A stretch of 64,000 nucleotides of DNA from Hyphomicrobiales bacterium (lineage in GTDB: Bacteria > Pseudomonadota > Alphaproteobacteria > Rhizobiales > Kaistiaceae): contig JAFKKF010000007.1 of assembly GCA_017305635.1 (NCBI GenBank), positions 381,330-445,329 on the forward strand, in the 5' to 3' direction. The notes under the pieces were generated by a model that ran no database searches, had not been told where the DNA came from, and was given only the letters and a program-made list of their open reading frames with translations. The position numbers and the translations under genes are program-made. Positions 57,462 to 64,000 of this stretch are shown piece by piece. The first letter of the stretch is position 1, and each line of letters begins with the position of its first letter.

Positions 57462-57902
57462 ATGCTCGACGAGGTCTATAACCGCCACATCCTGGAACAT
57501 GCCGGCTCGATTCCGCGGATCGGGCGGCTCGACCATGCCGATGCCACGGCGACGGCGCATTCGCGCCTCTGCGGCTCGACGGTGACGGTGGACCTGAAGA
57601 TGGAGGGCGACGTCGTCACCGATTTCGCCCATGACGTGCGTGCCTGCGCGCTCGGCCAGGCGTCCTCCTCGATCATGGCGAAGAACATCGTCGGCGCCCA
57701 TGCCGACGAGCTCCGCGCGGTGCGCGAGACGATGCGGAAGATGCTGAAGGAGAACGGGCCGCCGCCGGAGGGCCGTTTCGCCGAGCTGAAATACCTGGAG
57801 CCGGTCCGGGACTTCAAGGCGCGGCATGCTTCGACCATGCTGACATTCGACGCGGTAGTCGATGCCATCGGCCAGATCGAGGCGACGCGCGCCGGCCGTT
57901 GA
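57462..57902 (+). CDS. IscU/NifU-like iron-sulfur cluster scaffold protein
   Basis: A 146-residue protein of the alphaproteobacterial IscU-like type. Cys residues in Leu-Cys-Gly-Ser-Thr and Ala-Cys-Ala-Leu-Gly-Gln-Ala-Ser correspond to the first two scaffold cysteines. The third is absent: the matching segment reads Arg-His-Ala-Ser-Thr-Met-Leu-Thr-Phe. This is usual for this subgroup, so cluster binding may need another residue. It is divergent from folE, and followed 27 bases later by a DUF302 gene. Confidence 0.88.
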   Translation: MLDEVYNRHILEHAGSIPRIGRLDHADATATAHSRLCGSTVTVDLKMEGDVVTDFAHDVRACALGQASSSIMAKNIVGAHADELRAVRETMRKMLKENGPPPEGRFAELKYLEPVRDFKARHASTMLTFDAVVDAIGQIEATRAGR

Positions 57903-57929
57903 AGGGCGCGCACAGACGGGGGAAGCGAT

Positions 57930-58328
57930 TTGGACGACGGTCTCGTGACGTTGATCAGCCGGCGCTGCGTGCCGGATATCGTCGATGCGCTCGTGGCGGC
58001 GGTGGAGAAGGCGGGCATGACGGTCTTCGCCCGCATCGACCATGCCGCCAACGCGGCTGCCGTCGGCCTGACATTGCGCCCGACGGTGCTGGTGCTCTTC
58101 GGCAATCCCACCTCCGGGACGGTGCTGATGCACGACGAGCAGACGGCTGGCCTCGACCTGCCGATGCGCGCGCTCGCCTGGGAGGACGAGAACGGCGAAT
58201 ACTGGCTCACCTACAATGATCTCGCGTGGCTGGCGCGGCGGCACGACCTCGGGCCCGACAGCGCGGCGATGATCCATGCCATGGAAACCGGCATGGCCTC
58301 GATCGCGCGGACGGTGACCGGGAACTGA
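57930..58328 (+). CDS. DUF302 family protein
   Basis: A 132-residue protein with a TTG start and GGGGGAAG upstream. The DUF302 body has Ala-Val-Glu-Lys-Ala-Gly-Met-Thr-Val-Phe-Ala-Arg-Ile-Asp-His, Leu-Val-Leu-Phe-Gly-Asn-Pro and Leu-Pro-Met-Arg-Ala-Leu-Ala-Trp-Glu-Asp. The fold is dimeric and of unknown function; some relatives are heme- or metal-linked. No signal peptide is seen. Confidence 0.88.
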   Translation: MDDGLVTLISRRCVPDIVDALVAAVEKAGMTVFARIDHAANAAAVGLTLRPTVLVLFGNPTSGTVLMHDEQTAGLDLPMRALAWEDENGEYWLTYNDLAWLARRHDLGPDSAAMIHAMETGMASIARTVTGN

Positions 58329-58352
58329 CGTTCCCATCGTGGCGCGGCCCTG

Positions 58353-59192
58353 TTGCCGGAGCAGATCGTGAGCCGGCTTACCCACCTCCTGCGCCAGTGG
58401 AAGGCGGCCCGCCTCGCCGCGGCCGTCCGGCCGGAGGTCGTGGTGGCGACGGCAACACCCGAACCTGAAAAAGCGCCGCCCGGACCGGTGGAACCTGCCG
58501 CGCCGGAACCGCCGCCAGTCGCCGAAGCCGCCCCGCCGGCGGGACCGCCGGTCGCCATCCATCCGCTCCTGCCGACCGATGCGATCATGGCCATCCAGCG
58601 GGGCACGCTCCACTATCGCTACCGGGGCCGGCAGATGCTCAAGTGCCCCTTCGACCTGGCGCTCTACACCGAGCTGGTCGGCGATCTCAGGCCGGGCACG
58701 ATCCTCGAACTCGGCTCGTTCAAGGGGGCGAGCGCGCTCTGGTTCGCCGACGTGCTGCGGGCGCATGGACTGAACGAGAGCCGCGTCCGTTCGCTCGACA
58801 TAAAGCCGGTGACCGACATCGACGATCCGATGGTCACCTATGGCCATATCGACCTCGCCGATCCGGCGACCTGGCCGACGGCGGCGTTCATCGACGGCCT
58901 GCGGCGGCCGATCCTCTATGTCGATGATGCCAGCCACCAATACGATCACGTCCTCGGGCTGCTGCGCTTCGCCCATGGCTGGCTGCGGGCGGGCGACTAC
59001 CTGGCCATCGAGGACGGCAATATCGACTACATGCCGGGCTACCCGCAGCACTTCAACGGCGGGCCGTTGCGGGCGATCCGCGAATTCCTCGCCGAGCATC
59101 CCGAGGAGTATCGCATCGACCGGCGCCGGTGTGATTTCTACGGCACCAACGTCACCTGGAACATCGACGGCTACATCGAACGGGTGCGCTGA
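58353..59192 (+). CDS. CmcI-family methyltransferase (cephalosporin hydroxylase type)
   Basis: A 279-residue protein. A Pro/Ala-rich disordered N-terminus (about 35-75) precedes a SAM-dependent methyltransferase fold of the CmcI family: Ile-Leu-Glu-Leu-Gly-Ser-Phe-Lys-Gly-Ala-Ser, Ile-Leu-Tyr-Val-Asp-Asp-Ala-Ser-His, Ile-Glu-Asp-Gly-Asn-Ile-Asp. Members often methylate sugars of antibiotics or surface glycans. Start TTG at 58353 or GTG at 58368; neither is decisive. Stand-alone gene, so the substrate is unknown. Confidence 0.85.
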   Translation: MPEQIVSRLTHLLRQWKAARLAAAVRPEVVVATATPEPEKAPPGPVEPAAPEPPPVAEAAPPAGPPVAIHPLLPTDAIMAIQRGTLHYRYRGRQMLKCPFDLALYTELVGDLRPGTILELGSFKGASALWFADVLRAHGLNESRVRSLDIKPVTDIDDPMVTYGHIDLADPATWPTAAFIDGLRRPILYVDDASHQYDHVLGLLRFAHGWLRAGDYLAIEDGNIDYMPGYPQHFNGGPLRAIREFLAEHPEEYRIDRRRCDFYGTNVTWNIDGYIERVR

Positions 59193-59264
59193 CGGAGGTA
59201 TCTTGTGCGCGGATGCGCGGTGGCGGATAGTCCGCCGGCTTCAACCCTGGGAGGAACCTTCGCC

Positions 59265-59537
59265 ATGCAGTCCCGCATTCTGCGCGTCGCGCTTGCTGCC
59301 GCTGCGACCGCCATGCTTGCCGTGCCGGCCTATGCCCTGTCGTCGGACGCGCAGAAGATCGTCGACCTGGTGAAGAAGGAGAATCCCGTCCTGAAGCCGG
59401 TCTGCTCGGACCAGTCGAAGCTGAAGACCGCGGTCACGCAGGCGACGACCTCGCTCTACGAGAAGGGCGAGCTTTCGGGGAATCCCAAGTCGGCGGGGCA
59501 GGAGGCCGGCAAGTACCTCTACCAGAACTGTTCCTGA
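59265..59537 (+). CDS. Small secreted protein of unknown function
   Basis: A 90-residue periplasmic protein with a clear signal peptide (cleavage after Ala-Tyr-Ala, about 25). The mature part is helical, Lys-rich, with two Cys (about 47 and 89) that may form a disulfide and an amphipathic pattern. GGGAGGAAC lies before the ATG. No known domain. It converges with the 44-residue gene at 59542-59676. Confidence 0.75.
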   Translation: MQSRILRVALAAAATAMLAVPAYALSSDAQKIVDLVKKENPVLKPVCSDQSKLKTAVTQATTSLYEKGELSGNPKSAGQEAGKYLYQNCS

Positions 59538-59541
59538 GGCT

Positions 59542-59676
59542 TCAGCGCCGCGAGGGGATACGGATCGGAACGAGACCGACGCCGGCGGTGGTCACCAGCC
59601 AGGCGAAGCGGAGCGCATCCATGCGGCCGAGGCCGGCGCGGCGGTAGCCGATGTAGTAGCGCTGGAACCGGATCAT
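59542..59676 (-). CDS. Small conserved-looking protein, 44 residues
   Basis: A 44-residue basic protein: Met-Ile-Arg-Phe-Gln-Arg-Tyr-Tyr-Ile-Gly-Tyr-Arg-Arg-Ala-Gly-Leu-Gly, then Asp-Ala-Leu-Arg-Phe-Ala-Trp and a C-terminal strand Pro-Ile-Arg-Ile-Pro. GGGAGGA lies 5 bases before the ATG at 59676, a strong ribosome-binding site. The composition resembles small basic proteins found next to secreted-protein genes in Hyphomicrobiales. A longer reading up to 59892 would overlap the yidD gene and is not used. It lies on the minus strand, convergent with the secreted protein gene. Confidence 0.65.
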   Translation of the reverse strand: MIRFQRYYIGYRRAGLGRMDALRFAWLVTTAGVGLVPIRIPSRR

Positions 59677-59773
59677 CTGATCCTCCCGTGAATGACCCCG
59701 AAGTGCGGACAGGAACTCCCGATACGCGAATCCGTTCCCATGAAGGCTGCGCGCCAAAGGTGAACGGAAGCTT

Positions 59774-60166
59774 ATGGCCTTGCGGCGGTCGCGCGGCGGG
59801 CCCACCTTCGCCGCCATGACTCCGGCCCCCCGCGCTTCGCTCCTCTTGGCGGTCGCGCGCATCCCGCGCGTTCTCGGGATCGGTGCGATCAAGGTCTACC
59901 GCGTGACGCTGTCCTCGCTCATCGGGCGGCAGTGCCGCTACCTGCCGACCTGCTCGGAATATGCCGAGGAGGCGGTCAGGCGCTACGGGCTCTGGGCCGG
60001 GTCGTGGATGGCGCTGTCGCGCCTGCAGCGCTGCGGGCCGATGGGGGCCTCTGGCTACGATCCGGTGCCCGATGCGCCGTTGCCGGGCGCGCGCTGGTAC
60101 CTGCCCTGGCGCTACGGGCACTGGACCGGCAAACACATCCATCCCGACCTGCGGCTCGACCGGTAG
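59774..60166 (+). CDS. yidD: YidD membrane protein insertion factor
   Basis: A 130-residue YidD homologue, which helps YidC insert membrane proteins. The family core Gln-Cys-Arg-Tyr-Leu-Pro-Thr-Cys-Ser-Glu-Tyr-Ala and Arg-Leu-Gln-Arg-Cys is conserved. The start at 59774 gives 14 extra residues; Met15 (59816) is the alternative. It is a membrane-associated protein. Single gene. Confidence 0.92.
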   Translation: MALRRSRGGPTFAAMTPAPRASLLLAVARIPRVLGIGAIKVYRVTLSSLIGRQCRYLPTCSEYAEEAVRRYGLWAGSWMALSRLQRCGPMGASGYDPVPDAPLPGARWYLPWRYGHWTGKHIHPDLRLDR

Positions 60167-60182
60167 GAGGGCCGGCGGCCGG

Positions 60183-60506
60183 CTATTCGCCGACCGCGAT
60201 GCTGCCCTTCATCATCGGGTGGAACTTGCAGAAATAGTCGAAGGTGCCGGCAGCGTCGACGGTCAGTGAGGCGGTCTTTCCGGCGGGCACCATCACGTCG
60301 AAGGACTTGTCGCGGGCGGTGGCGGTGTGGGCGACGAAGTCCTTGTTGGTCCAGGTGACGGTGTCGCCGGGCTTTGCCGCGATCGCCGCCGGCGAGAACT
60401 TCATGTCGGCGATCGTGACCTCGATCGTCGCCGCCTCCGCCGGCGCTGCGAGCGCGGCGAAGGCGACAGCGAGGGAGAGCGCGGCGAGGATGCCGGGGCG
60501 GGGCAT
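60183..60506 (-). CDS. Periplasmic cupredoxin
   Basis: A 107-residue type I copper protein with signal peptide (about 1-25). Copper ligands: His in Phe-Val-Ala-His-Thr-Ala and Cys, His and Met in Tyr-Phe-Cys-Lys-Phe-His-Pro-Met-Met. It belongs to the amicyanin/pseudoazurin-like group. It follows the DUF4142 gene by 11 bases and so belongs to the ECF-DUF4142-cupredoxin operon. Confidence 0.9.
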   Translation of the reverse strand: MPRPGILAALSLAVAFAALAAPAEAATIEVTIADMKFSPAAIAAKPGDTVTWTNKDFVAHTATARDKSFDVMVPAGKTASLTVDAAGTFDYFCKFHPMMKGSIAVGE

Positions 60507-60517
60507 TGGTCTCTCCC

Positions 60518-61042
60518 TCACTTCAGCATCGTGACCAGCATCTCGGCATGCTGCTGGTGGCCCTGGAAGATCTGCAGGCCCGTATTGAGCAACGCCTTCA
60601 GCTCGGCATTGCCGGTCGCCGGGATGAGCGTCTGCTCGAGGGCGCCGTTGACCGCCTTGTGATAGGCGAGCTCGTTGGCGGCATAGGCCTTGTCGAACTC
60701 GGCGCCGGTGAGCTTGGCGAGCTTCGCCTGCGTCTCCGCCGACTGGGCGACGAGGCCCTTGCTGACGTCGTTGTCCTCGGGCGTGACGTTCAGCTTCTTC
60801 AGGAGCGCCAGCGCCTTGTCGTTCACCGCCTGGTGGTCGGCGACCATGTTGTTGGCGAAGGCGATGATATCGGCGTTCTTCGAGGTCTTGAGGGCGAGCT
60901 GCGCCGCCTTGATGTCGATGTCGCCGGCCGTGTAGGCGATATGCGCGATCTGCGCGTCGTTCAGCTTGTCGGCGCTCCGGGCGGGCGCCGCCACGAAGGC
61001 GAGCGAGAAAGCGAGAAGCGCGGCACCAATTGCCTTGTGCAT
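60518..61042 (-). CDS. DUF4142 periplasmic protein
   Basis: A 174-residue exported helical protein of the ferritin-like DUF4142 family (signal peptide about 1-23). Signature segments: Ala-Gln-Ile-Ala-His-Ile-Ala-Tyr, Met-Val-Ala-Asp-His-Gln-Ala-Val-Asn and His-Gln-Gln-His-Ala-Glu-Met-Leu. Such proteins may bind metal or act in oxidative stress. It lies between an ECF sigma factor and a cupredoxin, suggesting a shared stress function. Confidence 0.9.
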   Translation of the reverse strand: MHKAIGAALLAFSLAFVAAPARSADKLNDAQIAHIAYTAGDIDIKAAQLALKTSKNADIIAFANNMVADHQAVNDKALALLKKLNVTPEDNDVSKGLVAQSAETQAKLAKLTGAEFDKAYAANELAYHKAVNGALEQTLIPATGNAELKALLNTGLQIFQGHQQHAEMLVTMLK

Positions 61043-61106
61043 GATCCATCTCCTTGGCTTCCGCTGCGGCAGGGGCAGCGGACAGGAGATTGGATGCCGC
61101 TTCGCT

Positions 61107-61808
61107 TCAAAGGTTCCCGGTCGAGCGAAGTCCGGCGACCACCTTTTCGGCGATGCGCTCGCAGCGTGGGTCCTCGAAGGGGAAGACGTCCTTCAGGACC
61201 GGCCCGACGCGGCTCTCGACCGCCTCGCGGAGCATTCGCCGCGCGCGGTGCAGGCGGGTCTTCACGGTCTCCGGCCGGATGTCGAGGAGCGTGGCCGTCT
61301 CCTCGATGCTCATCGCCTCGACGATCCGGGCCATGAGAACGAGGCGGAAGTCCTGCGGCAGGCGGTCGATCGCTTCCTCGAGGAGGTGCTGGATCTGGTG
61401 CCGCGCCGCGGCCTGCTCGGGATCCGGCTGCGGCGTGCCGTGGGGCAGGGCGAGGGGCTGTCCGCGGGCGGCGTCGATCTCGTCCATGGTGCTCCAATCC
61501 ACCGTCGGGCGACGCCGGCGAAGGCGGCCCATGGCCTCGTTCATGACGATGCGGCAGAGCCAGGTGCCGATCCCGGCATCGCCGCGGAAGGCATCGAGGT
61601 TGGCGAAGGCCTTCAGGTAGGATTCCTGGAGGGCGTCCTCCGCCTCGCTGTCGTCGCGGAGGATGCTGCGCGCGATGCGGTAGAGACGGCGGTTGTTGCG
61701 CTGGATGACGGCGCGGACGGCCGCTTCGTCATGAAGGCGGAGCCGGCGCAGAAGGTCGCCGCGTCCATCGGCAAGCTCGTGTGGCCGGTCGTCGATCTGC
61801 GTGTCCAT
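61107..61808 (-). CDS. ECF-type RNA polymerase sigma factor
   Basis: A 233-residue sigma factor. Region 2: Arg-Leu-Tyr-Arg-Ile-Ala-Arg-Ser-Ile-Leu, Glu-Ala-Glu-Asp-Ala-Leu-Gln-Glu and Trp-Leu-Cys-Arg-Ile-Val-Met-Asn-Glu. Region 4: Leu-Pro-Gln-Asp-Phe-Arg-Leu-Val, Met-Ser-Ile-Glu-Glu-Thr-Ala-Thr-Leu-Leu and Val-Lys-Thr-Arg-Leu-His-Arg-Ala. A C-terminal stretch of about 35 residues is extra. No anti-sigma gene is adjacent; the following genes encode DUF4142 and cupredoxin, likely its regulon. Confidence 0.92.
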   Translation of the reverse strand: MDTQIDDRPHELADGRGDLLRRLRLHDEAAVRAVIQRNNRRLYRIARSILRDDSEAEDALQESYLKAFANLDAFRGDAGIGTWLCRIVMNEAMGRLRRRRPTVDWSTMDEIDAARGQPLALPHGTPQPDPEQAAARHQIQHLLEEAIDRLPQDFRLVLMARIVEAMSIEETATLLDIRPETVKTRLHRARRMLREAVESRVGPVLKDVFPFEDPRCERIAEKVVAGLRSTGNL

Positions 61809-61879
61809 CCTGTCCTCCGGCTGATCCTATCCGGACTTGGATGCCGGTGACGGCAAAAAGGTTCCCGGCGATCGTGTCC

Positions 61880-62857
61880 TCAGGCGCTGCCGATCAGGAT
61901 GCCGGTGAGGAAGACGAGCACGCCGCCGATCACGACCTGGTAGGCGGCGCGCAGGAACGGCGTGTCCATGAAGCGGGCCCGGATCCAGGCGATCACCCAG
62001 AGTTCGACCGCGACCACGGCAACGGCGATGCCGGTCGCCCACCAGAAGCTCGGGATGAGATAGGGGAGCGTGTGGCCGATGCCGCCGATGGCGGTCATCA
62101 GTCCGCAGACCAGGCCGCGCAGCCAGGGATGGCCGCGCCCGGTGAGGCTGCCGTCGTCGGAGAGCGCCTCGGCGAAGCCCATGGAGATGCCGGCGCCGAT
62201 GGAGGCGGCAAGGCCGACGAGGAAGGTCTGCCAGGAATCGTGGGTGGCGAAGGCGGCGGCGAAGACCGGCGCGAGCGTCGACACCGAGCCGTCCATGAGG
62301 CCGGCGAGGCCGGGCTGGACGATCTGCAGCACGAACATGCGCCGGGCGGTCTCGCTCTCCTCCCTCCGCGCCGATTCCGGGACCGAGGCGACCAGCTCGC
62401 GGGCATGGGCCTCGTGGCCGGCCTCGATGTCGGCGAGGTCGCCGAGCAGCTTGCGGACGGCCGGATCGGTCGTGCGCGCGGCCGCCTTGCGATAGAAATT
62501 CGCGGCCTCCGCCTCCATCGTCTCGGCGCGGTGGCGCAGGCGGTCGATATCGTAGGTCGGCTGCAGCCAGAAAGAAGGCCGCCGGATGAAGCCGCGGATG
62601 TCTTCGCGGCGGATCAGCGGGATGTGGTCGCCGAAGCGCTCGCGATAGAGGTCGAGGAGCATGCGGCGGTGCTCGCTCTCGTCCTCGGCCATGCGGATGA
62701 AGATTTGGGCCGATGCCGGGTATTGCTCGCGGAGGCCGTCCGCGAAGTCGCGGTAGAGGCGGCCGTCCTCCTCCTCGTTCTGGATGGCGAGCGCGAGCAC
62801 CTCGCGATCGGTGAGGTCGGAGAAGGGCTTCTGCGAGGCGGAATGGAAGAGCGGCAA
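61880..62857 (-). CDS. mbfA: Membrane-bound ferritin MbfA (iron exporter)
   Basis: A protein of about 325 residues with an N-terminal rubrerythrin-like diiron domain (about 15-155: Leu-Ala-Ile-Gln-Asn-Glu-Glu-Glu-Asp, Asp-Glu-Ser-Glu-His and two later Glu/His sites) and a C-terminal VIT1/CCC1-type membrane domain with five segments. In Bradyrhizobium and Agrobacterium MbfA exports iron and protects against acid and peroxide. The start is uncertain: TTG at 62857 leaves the Irr box upstream. The ATG at 62953 would put the box inside the gene and is rejected. The lack of a good ribosome-binding site suggests a leaderless or weakly initiated message. Confidence 0.88.
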   Translation of the reverse strand: MPLFHSASQKPFSDLTDREVLALAIQNEEEDGRLYRDFADGLREQYPASAQIFIRMAEDESEHRRMLLDLYRERFGDHIPLIRREDIRGFIRRPSFWLQPTYDIDRLRHRAETMEAEAANFYRKAAARTTDPAVRKLLGDLADIEAGHEAHARELVASVPESARREESETARRMFVLQIVQPGLAGLMDGSVSTLAPVFAAAFATHDSWQTFLVGLAASIGAGISMGFAEALSDDGSLTGRGHPWLRGLVCGLMTAIGGIGHTLPYLIPSFWWATGIAVAVVAVELWVIAWIRARFMDTPFLRAAYQVVIGGVLVFLTGILIGSA

Positions 62858-62871
62858 GGAGGATGTCCAAG

Positions 62872-62888
62872 TTTGGAATAATTCCAAA
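62872..62888 (-). promoter_or_regulatory. Irr-type iron control element of mbfA
   Basis: TTTGGAATAATTCCAAA is a perfect palindrome around a central A. It matches the iron control element (ICE box) of the Irr regulon and lies 15 bases upstream of the chosen start, where bound Irr would block transcription when iron is low. Confidence 0.75.
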
Positions 62889-62927
62889 TATGGACGGGGT
62901 GCGGTGAACGCACAAGGCAGAAAGACA

Positions 62928-62956
62928 TAGATGGCCGGCACAAGGCCGGCCATCTA
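62928..62956 (-). terminator. Intrinsic terminator of the 79-residue protein gene
   Basis: TAGATGGCCGGC (62928-62939) pairs perfectly with GCCGGCCATCTA (62945-62956) around a 5-base loop. Leftward reading continues with TGTCTTTCT, rich in T. Confidence 0.7.
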
Positions 62957-62977
62957 CGGATTATCTCCTGCTGCTGC

Positions 62978-63217
62978 TCAGGCGCTCTCGCGGGCGAGGC
63001 CGTAGCCGGAGGCGAGCTTCCGGCCGATCTCATGCACGGCGGCGAGGCGCCCCTCGTCGATGCGCGGACCCTGCCGGCGGAGCGAGGCGTGCCAGAGCGG
63101 ATGCTGCTCGACGATGACGACGGTGGACGCGTCCGTATCGGCATAGTCGCCGTGGTTGCGCAGCTCCGCGGCGATGAGCTCGACAAGCTCGGCAGCCGTC
63201 TTCATCGGCTTCGGCAT
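62978..63217 (-). CDS. Small conserved protein of unknown function
   Basis: A 79-residue soluble protein: N-terminal helix Ala-Ala-Glu-Leu-Val-Glu-Leu-Ile-Ala-Ala-Glu-Leu-Arg, then a strand Thr-Val-Val-Ile-Val-Glu-Gln-His-Pro-Leu-Trp and Ala-Val-His-Glu-Ile-Gly-Arg-Lys-Leu. No family name can be assigned with confidence. It has its own terminator and lies upstream of mbfA, but read as a separate unit because the hairpin and the mbfA promoter separate them. Confidence 0.7.
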   Translation of the reverse strand: MPKPMKTAAELVELIAAELRNHGDYADTDASTVVIVEQHPLWHASLRRQGPRIDEGRLAAVHEIGRKLASGYGLARESA

Positions 63218-63427
63218 GATGTCTGAACCTCTCCTCGTCCGGTCTTTCGCCGGCTCTTCACAACGCCTTAAGCCTGTCCCGGTTTCAGCCTCCTTACGAT
63301 TTCCCCTCGATTGCCGGACTACTGGACGGACTGGTTATCAGATTGTATCTGTCCGGCGCCGGAACACCGGCTTTTCCCACGGAAACGCTTACCTGCGCTC
63401 GTGTGCAGGAGTGAGCAGGAGAGACAG

Positions 63428-64000
63428 ATGGTACAGCTTACTTTCCCCGACAATTCGGTTCGCGAGTTCTCCGCCGGGGTGACCGGCCGGGAGATCGCCG
63501 AGGGCATTTCCAAGTCGCTCGCCAAGAAAGCGGTGGCGGTGGCGCTCGACGGCGAGCTCGGCGACCTTTCCGACAGAATAGAGCGCGACGCGAAGATCGA
63601 GATCGTCACGCGCGACGATCCGCGCGCGCTCGGCCTCATCCGCCACGACGCCGCGCATGTGATGGCGGAGGCGGTGCAGGAGCTCTATCCGGGCACGCAG
63701 GTCACCATCGGGCCGGTGATCGAGAACGGCTTCTATTACGATTTCTTCCGCAACCAGCCCTTCACCCTCGACGACCTGCCGGCGATCGAGGCGAAGATGC
63801 GCGAGATCATCCAGCGGAACGCCCCCTTCACCAAGGAGGTCTGGTCGCGCGACCAGGCGAAGAGTGTGTTCGAGAAGAAGGGCGAGGCCTTCAAGGTCGA
63901 GCTTGTGGATGCCATTCCGGCTGACCAGGACGTCAAGATCTACAAGCAGGGCGACTGGTTCGACCTCTGCCGCGGGCCGCACATGGCCTCGACCGGGCAG
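63428..64000 (+). CDS. thrS: Threonyl-tRNA synthetase, 5' part
   Basis: The first 191 codons of thrS, which runs off the window. The TGS domain (about 1-60: Phe-Pro-Asp-Asn-Ser-Val-Arg-Glu-Phe) is followed by the editing domain, with [10 protein letters not shown] (His-x3-His) and Ile-Glu-Asn-Gly-Phe-Tyr-Tyr-Asp-Phe. The last residues include Leu-Cys-Arg-Gly-Pro-His-Met, the Cys of the editing site. The ATG at 63428 has AGGAGAGAC upstream. No T-box leader is seen, as expected outside Firmicutes. Confidence 0.95.
   Translation, partial: MVQLTFPDNSVREFSAGVTGREIAEGISKSLAKKAVAVALDGELGDLSDRIERDAKIEIVTRDDPRALGLIRHDAAHVMAEAVQELYPGTQVTIGPVIENGFYYDFFRNQPFTLDDLPAIEAKMREIIQRNAPFTKEVWSRDQAKSVFEKKGEAFKVELVDAIPADQDVKIYKQGDWFDLCRGPHMASTGQ

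Noticed and set aside
59542-59892. 116-residue version of the small minus-strand gene
   Set aside because: The N-terminal part overlaps yidD in antisense and has no ribosome-binding site; the start at 59676 has an excellent one.
63218-63427. T-box or riboswitch upstream of thrS
   Set aside because: No specifier loop or T-box sequence; only short inverted elements. Such leaders are not expected in alphaproteobacteria.

Overview
The window reads as chromosome of a high-GC alphaproteobacterium of the order Hyphomicrobiales (Rhizobiales). The reasons are the map-radC gene pair, an mbfA gene behind an Irr-type palindrome, a hemN gene behind an FNR/FixK-type box, a bacterial transglutaminase-like cysteine proteinase, DUF3126, and ECF42-DGPF and PadR genes. 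The genus cannot be fixed from the sequence alone.

Bases 1 to about 28,740 are the right-hand part of an integrative and conjugative element (ICE) whose left part lies outside the window. The element ends inside radC. Its tyrosine integrase (27313-28554) lies next to the junction, and the conserved radC motif His-Asn-His-Pro runs directly into element DNA. From left to right, all on the minus strand, it carries: a transfer and replication module (lytic transglycosylase, DUF736, TraF peptidase, DUF2840, ribbon-helix-helix protein, ParA, RepA with three iteron-like repeats inside its 3' end); a regulatory stretch (AlpA-like HTH, a frameshifted DUF2285 regulator, an XRE repressor); a second DUF736 gene and small genes; a FitAB-type toxin-antitoxin pair with a palindromic operator; and the usual ICE maintenance block (DUF2493, Toprim, a giant methyltransferase-helicase of the strawberry-notch type, three small conserved genes, ParB and an ArdC antirestriction protein). 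The helicase, ParB and ArdC genes share a conserved 5' leader.

Bases 20,900-26,818 are a plus-strand defence island inside the ICE: AbiEi-AbiEii, then SIR2, HerA and a DEDDh 3'-5' exonuclease. The last three genes overlap by 4 and 14 bases and look like one translationally coupled unit. SIR2-HerA is a known NAD-depleting antiphage pair. The tightly coupled exonuclease as a third component is the most interesting candidate system here. A secreted thermonuclease and the integrase close the element.

Bases 28,731-64,000 are core chromosome. Main groups: truncated radC, map, sfsA and hemN; a CinA-like protein, an acetyltransferase, xanthine phosphoribosyltransferase, an iron alcohol dehydrogenase and an SDR; an MFS pump next to its PadR regulator; tRNA-Leu(TAA); a DGPF-DGPF-ECF42 sigma cluster in which the first DGPF gene appears frameshifted; a Kef-type antiporter; a LysE exporter; a tandem pair of secreted alpha/beta hydrolases; cysE-DUF3126; gamma-carbonic anhydrase; PilZ and PAS proteins; rhomboid, CBS and patatin genes; hisI, folE and an IscU-like scaffold; yidD; an ECF sigma-DUF4142-cupredoxin operon; Irr-box mbfA; and the 5' part of thrS, which runs off the window. 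No rRNA, CRISPR array or intact insertion sequence was seen.
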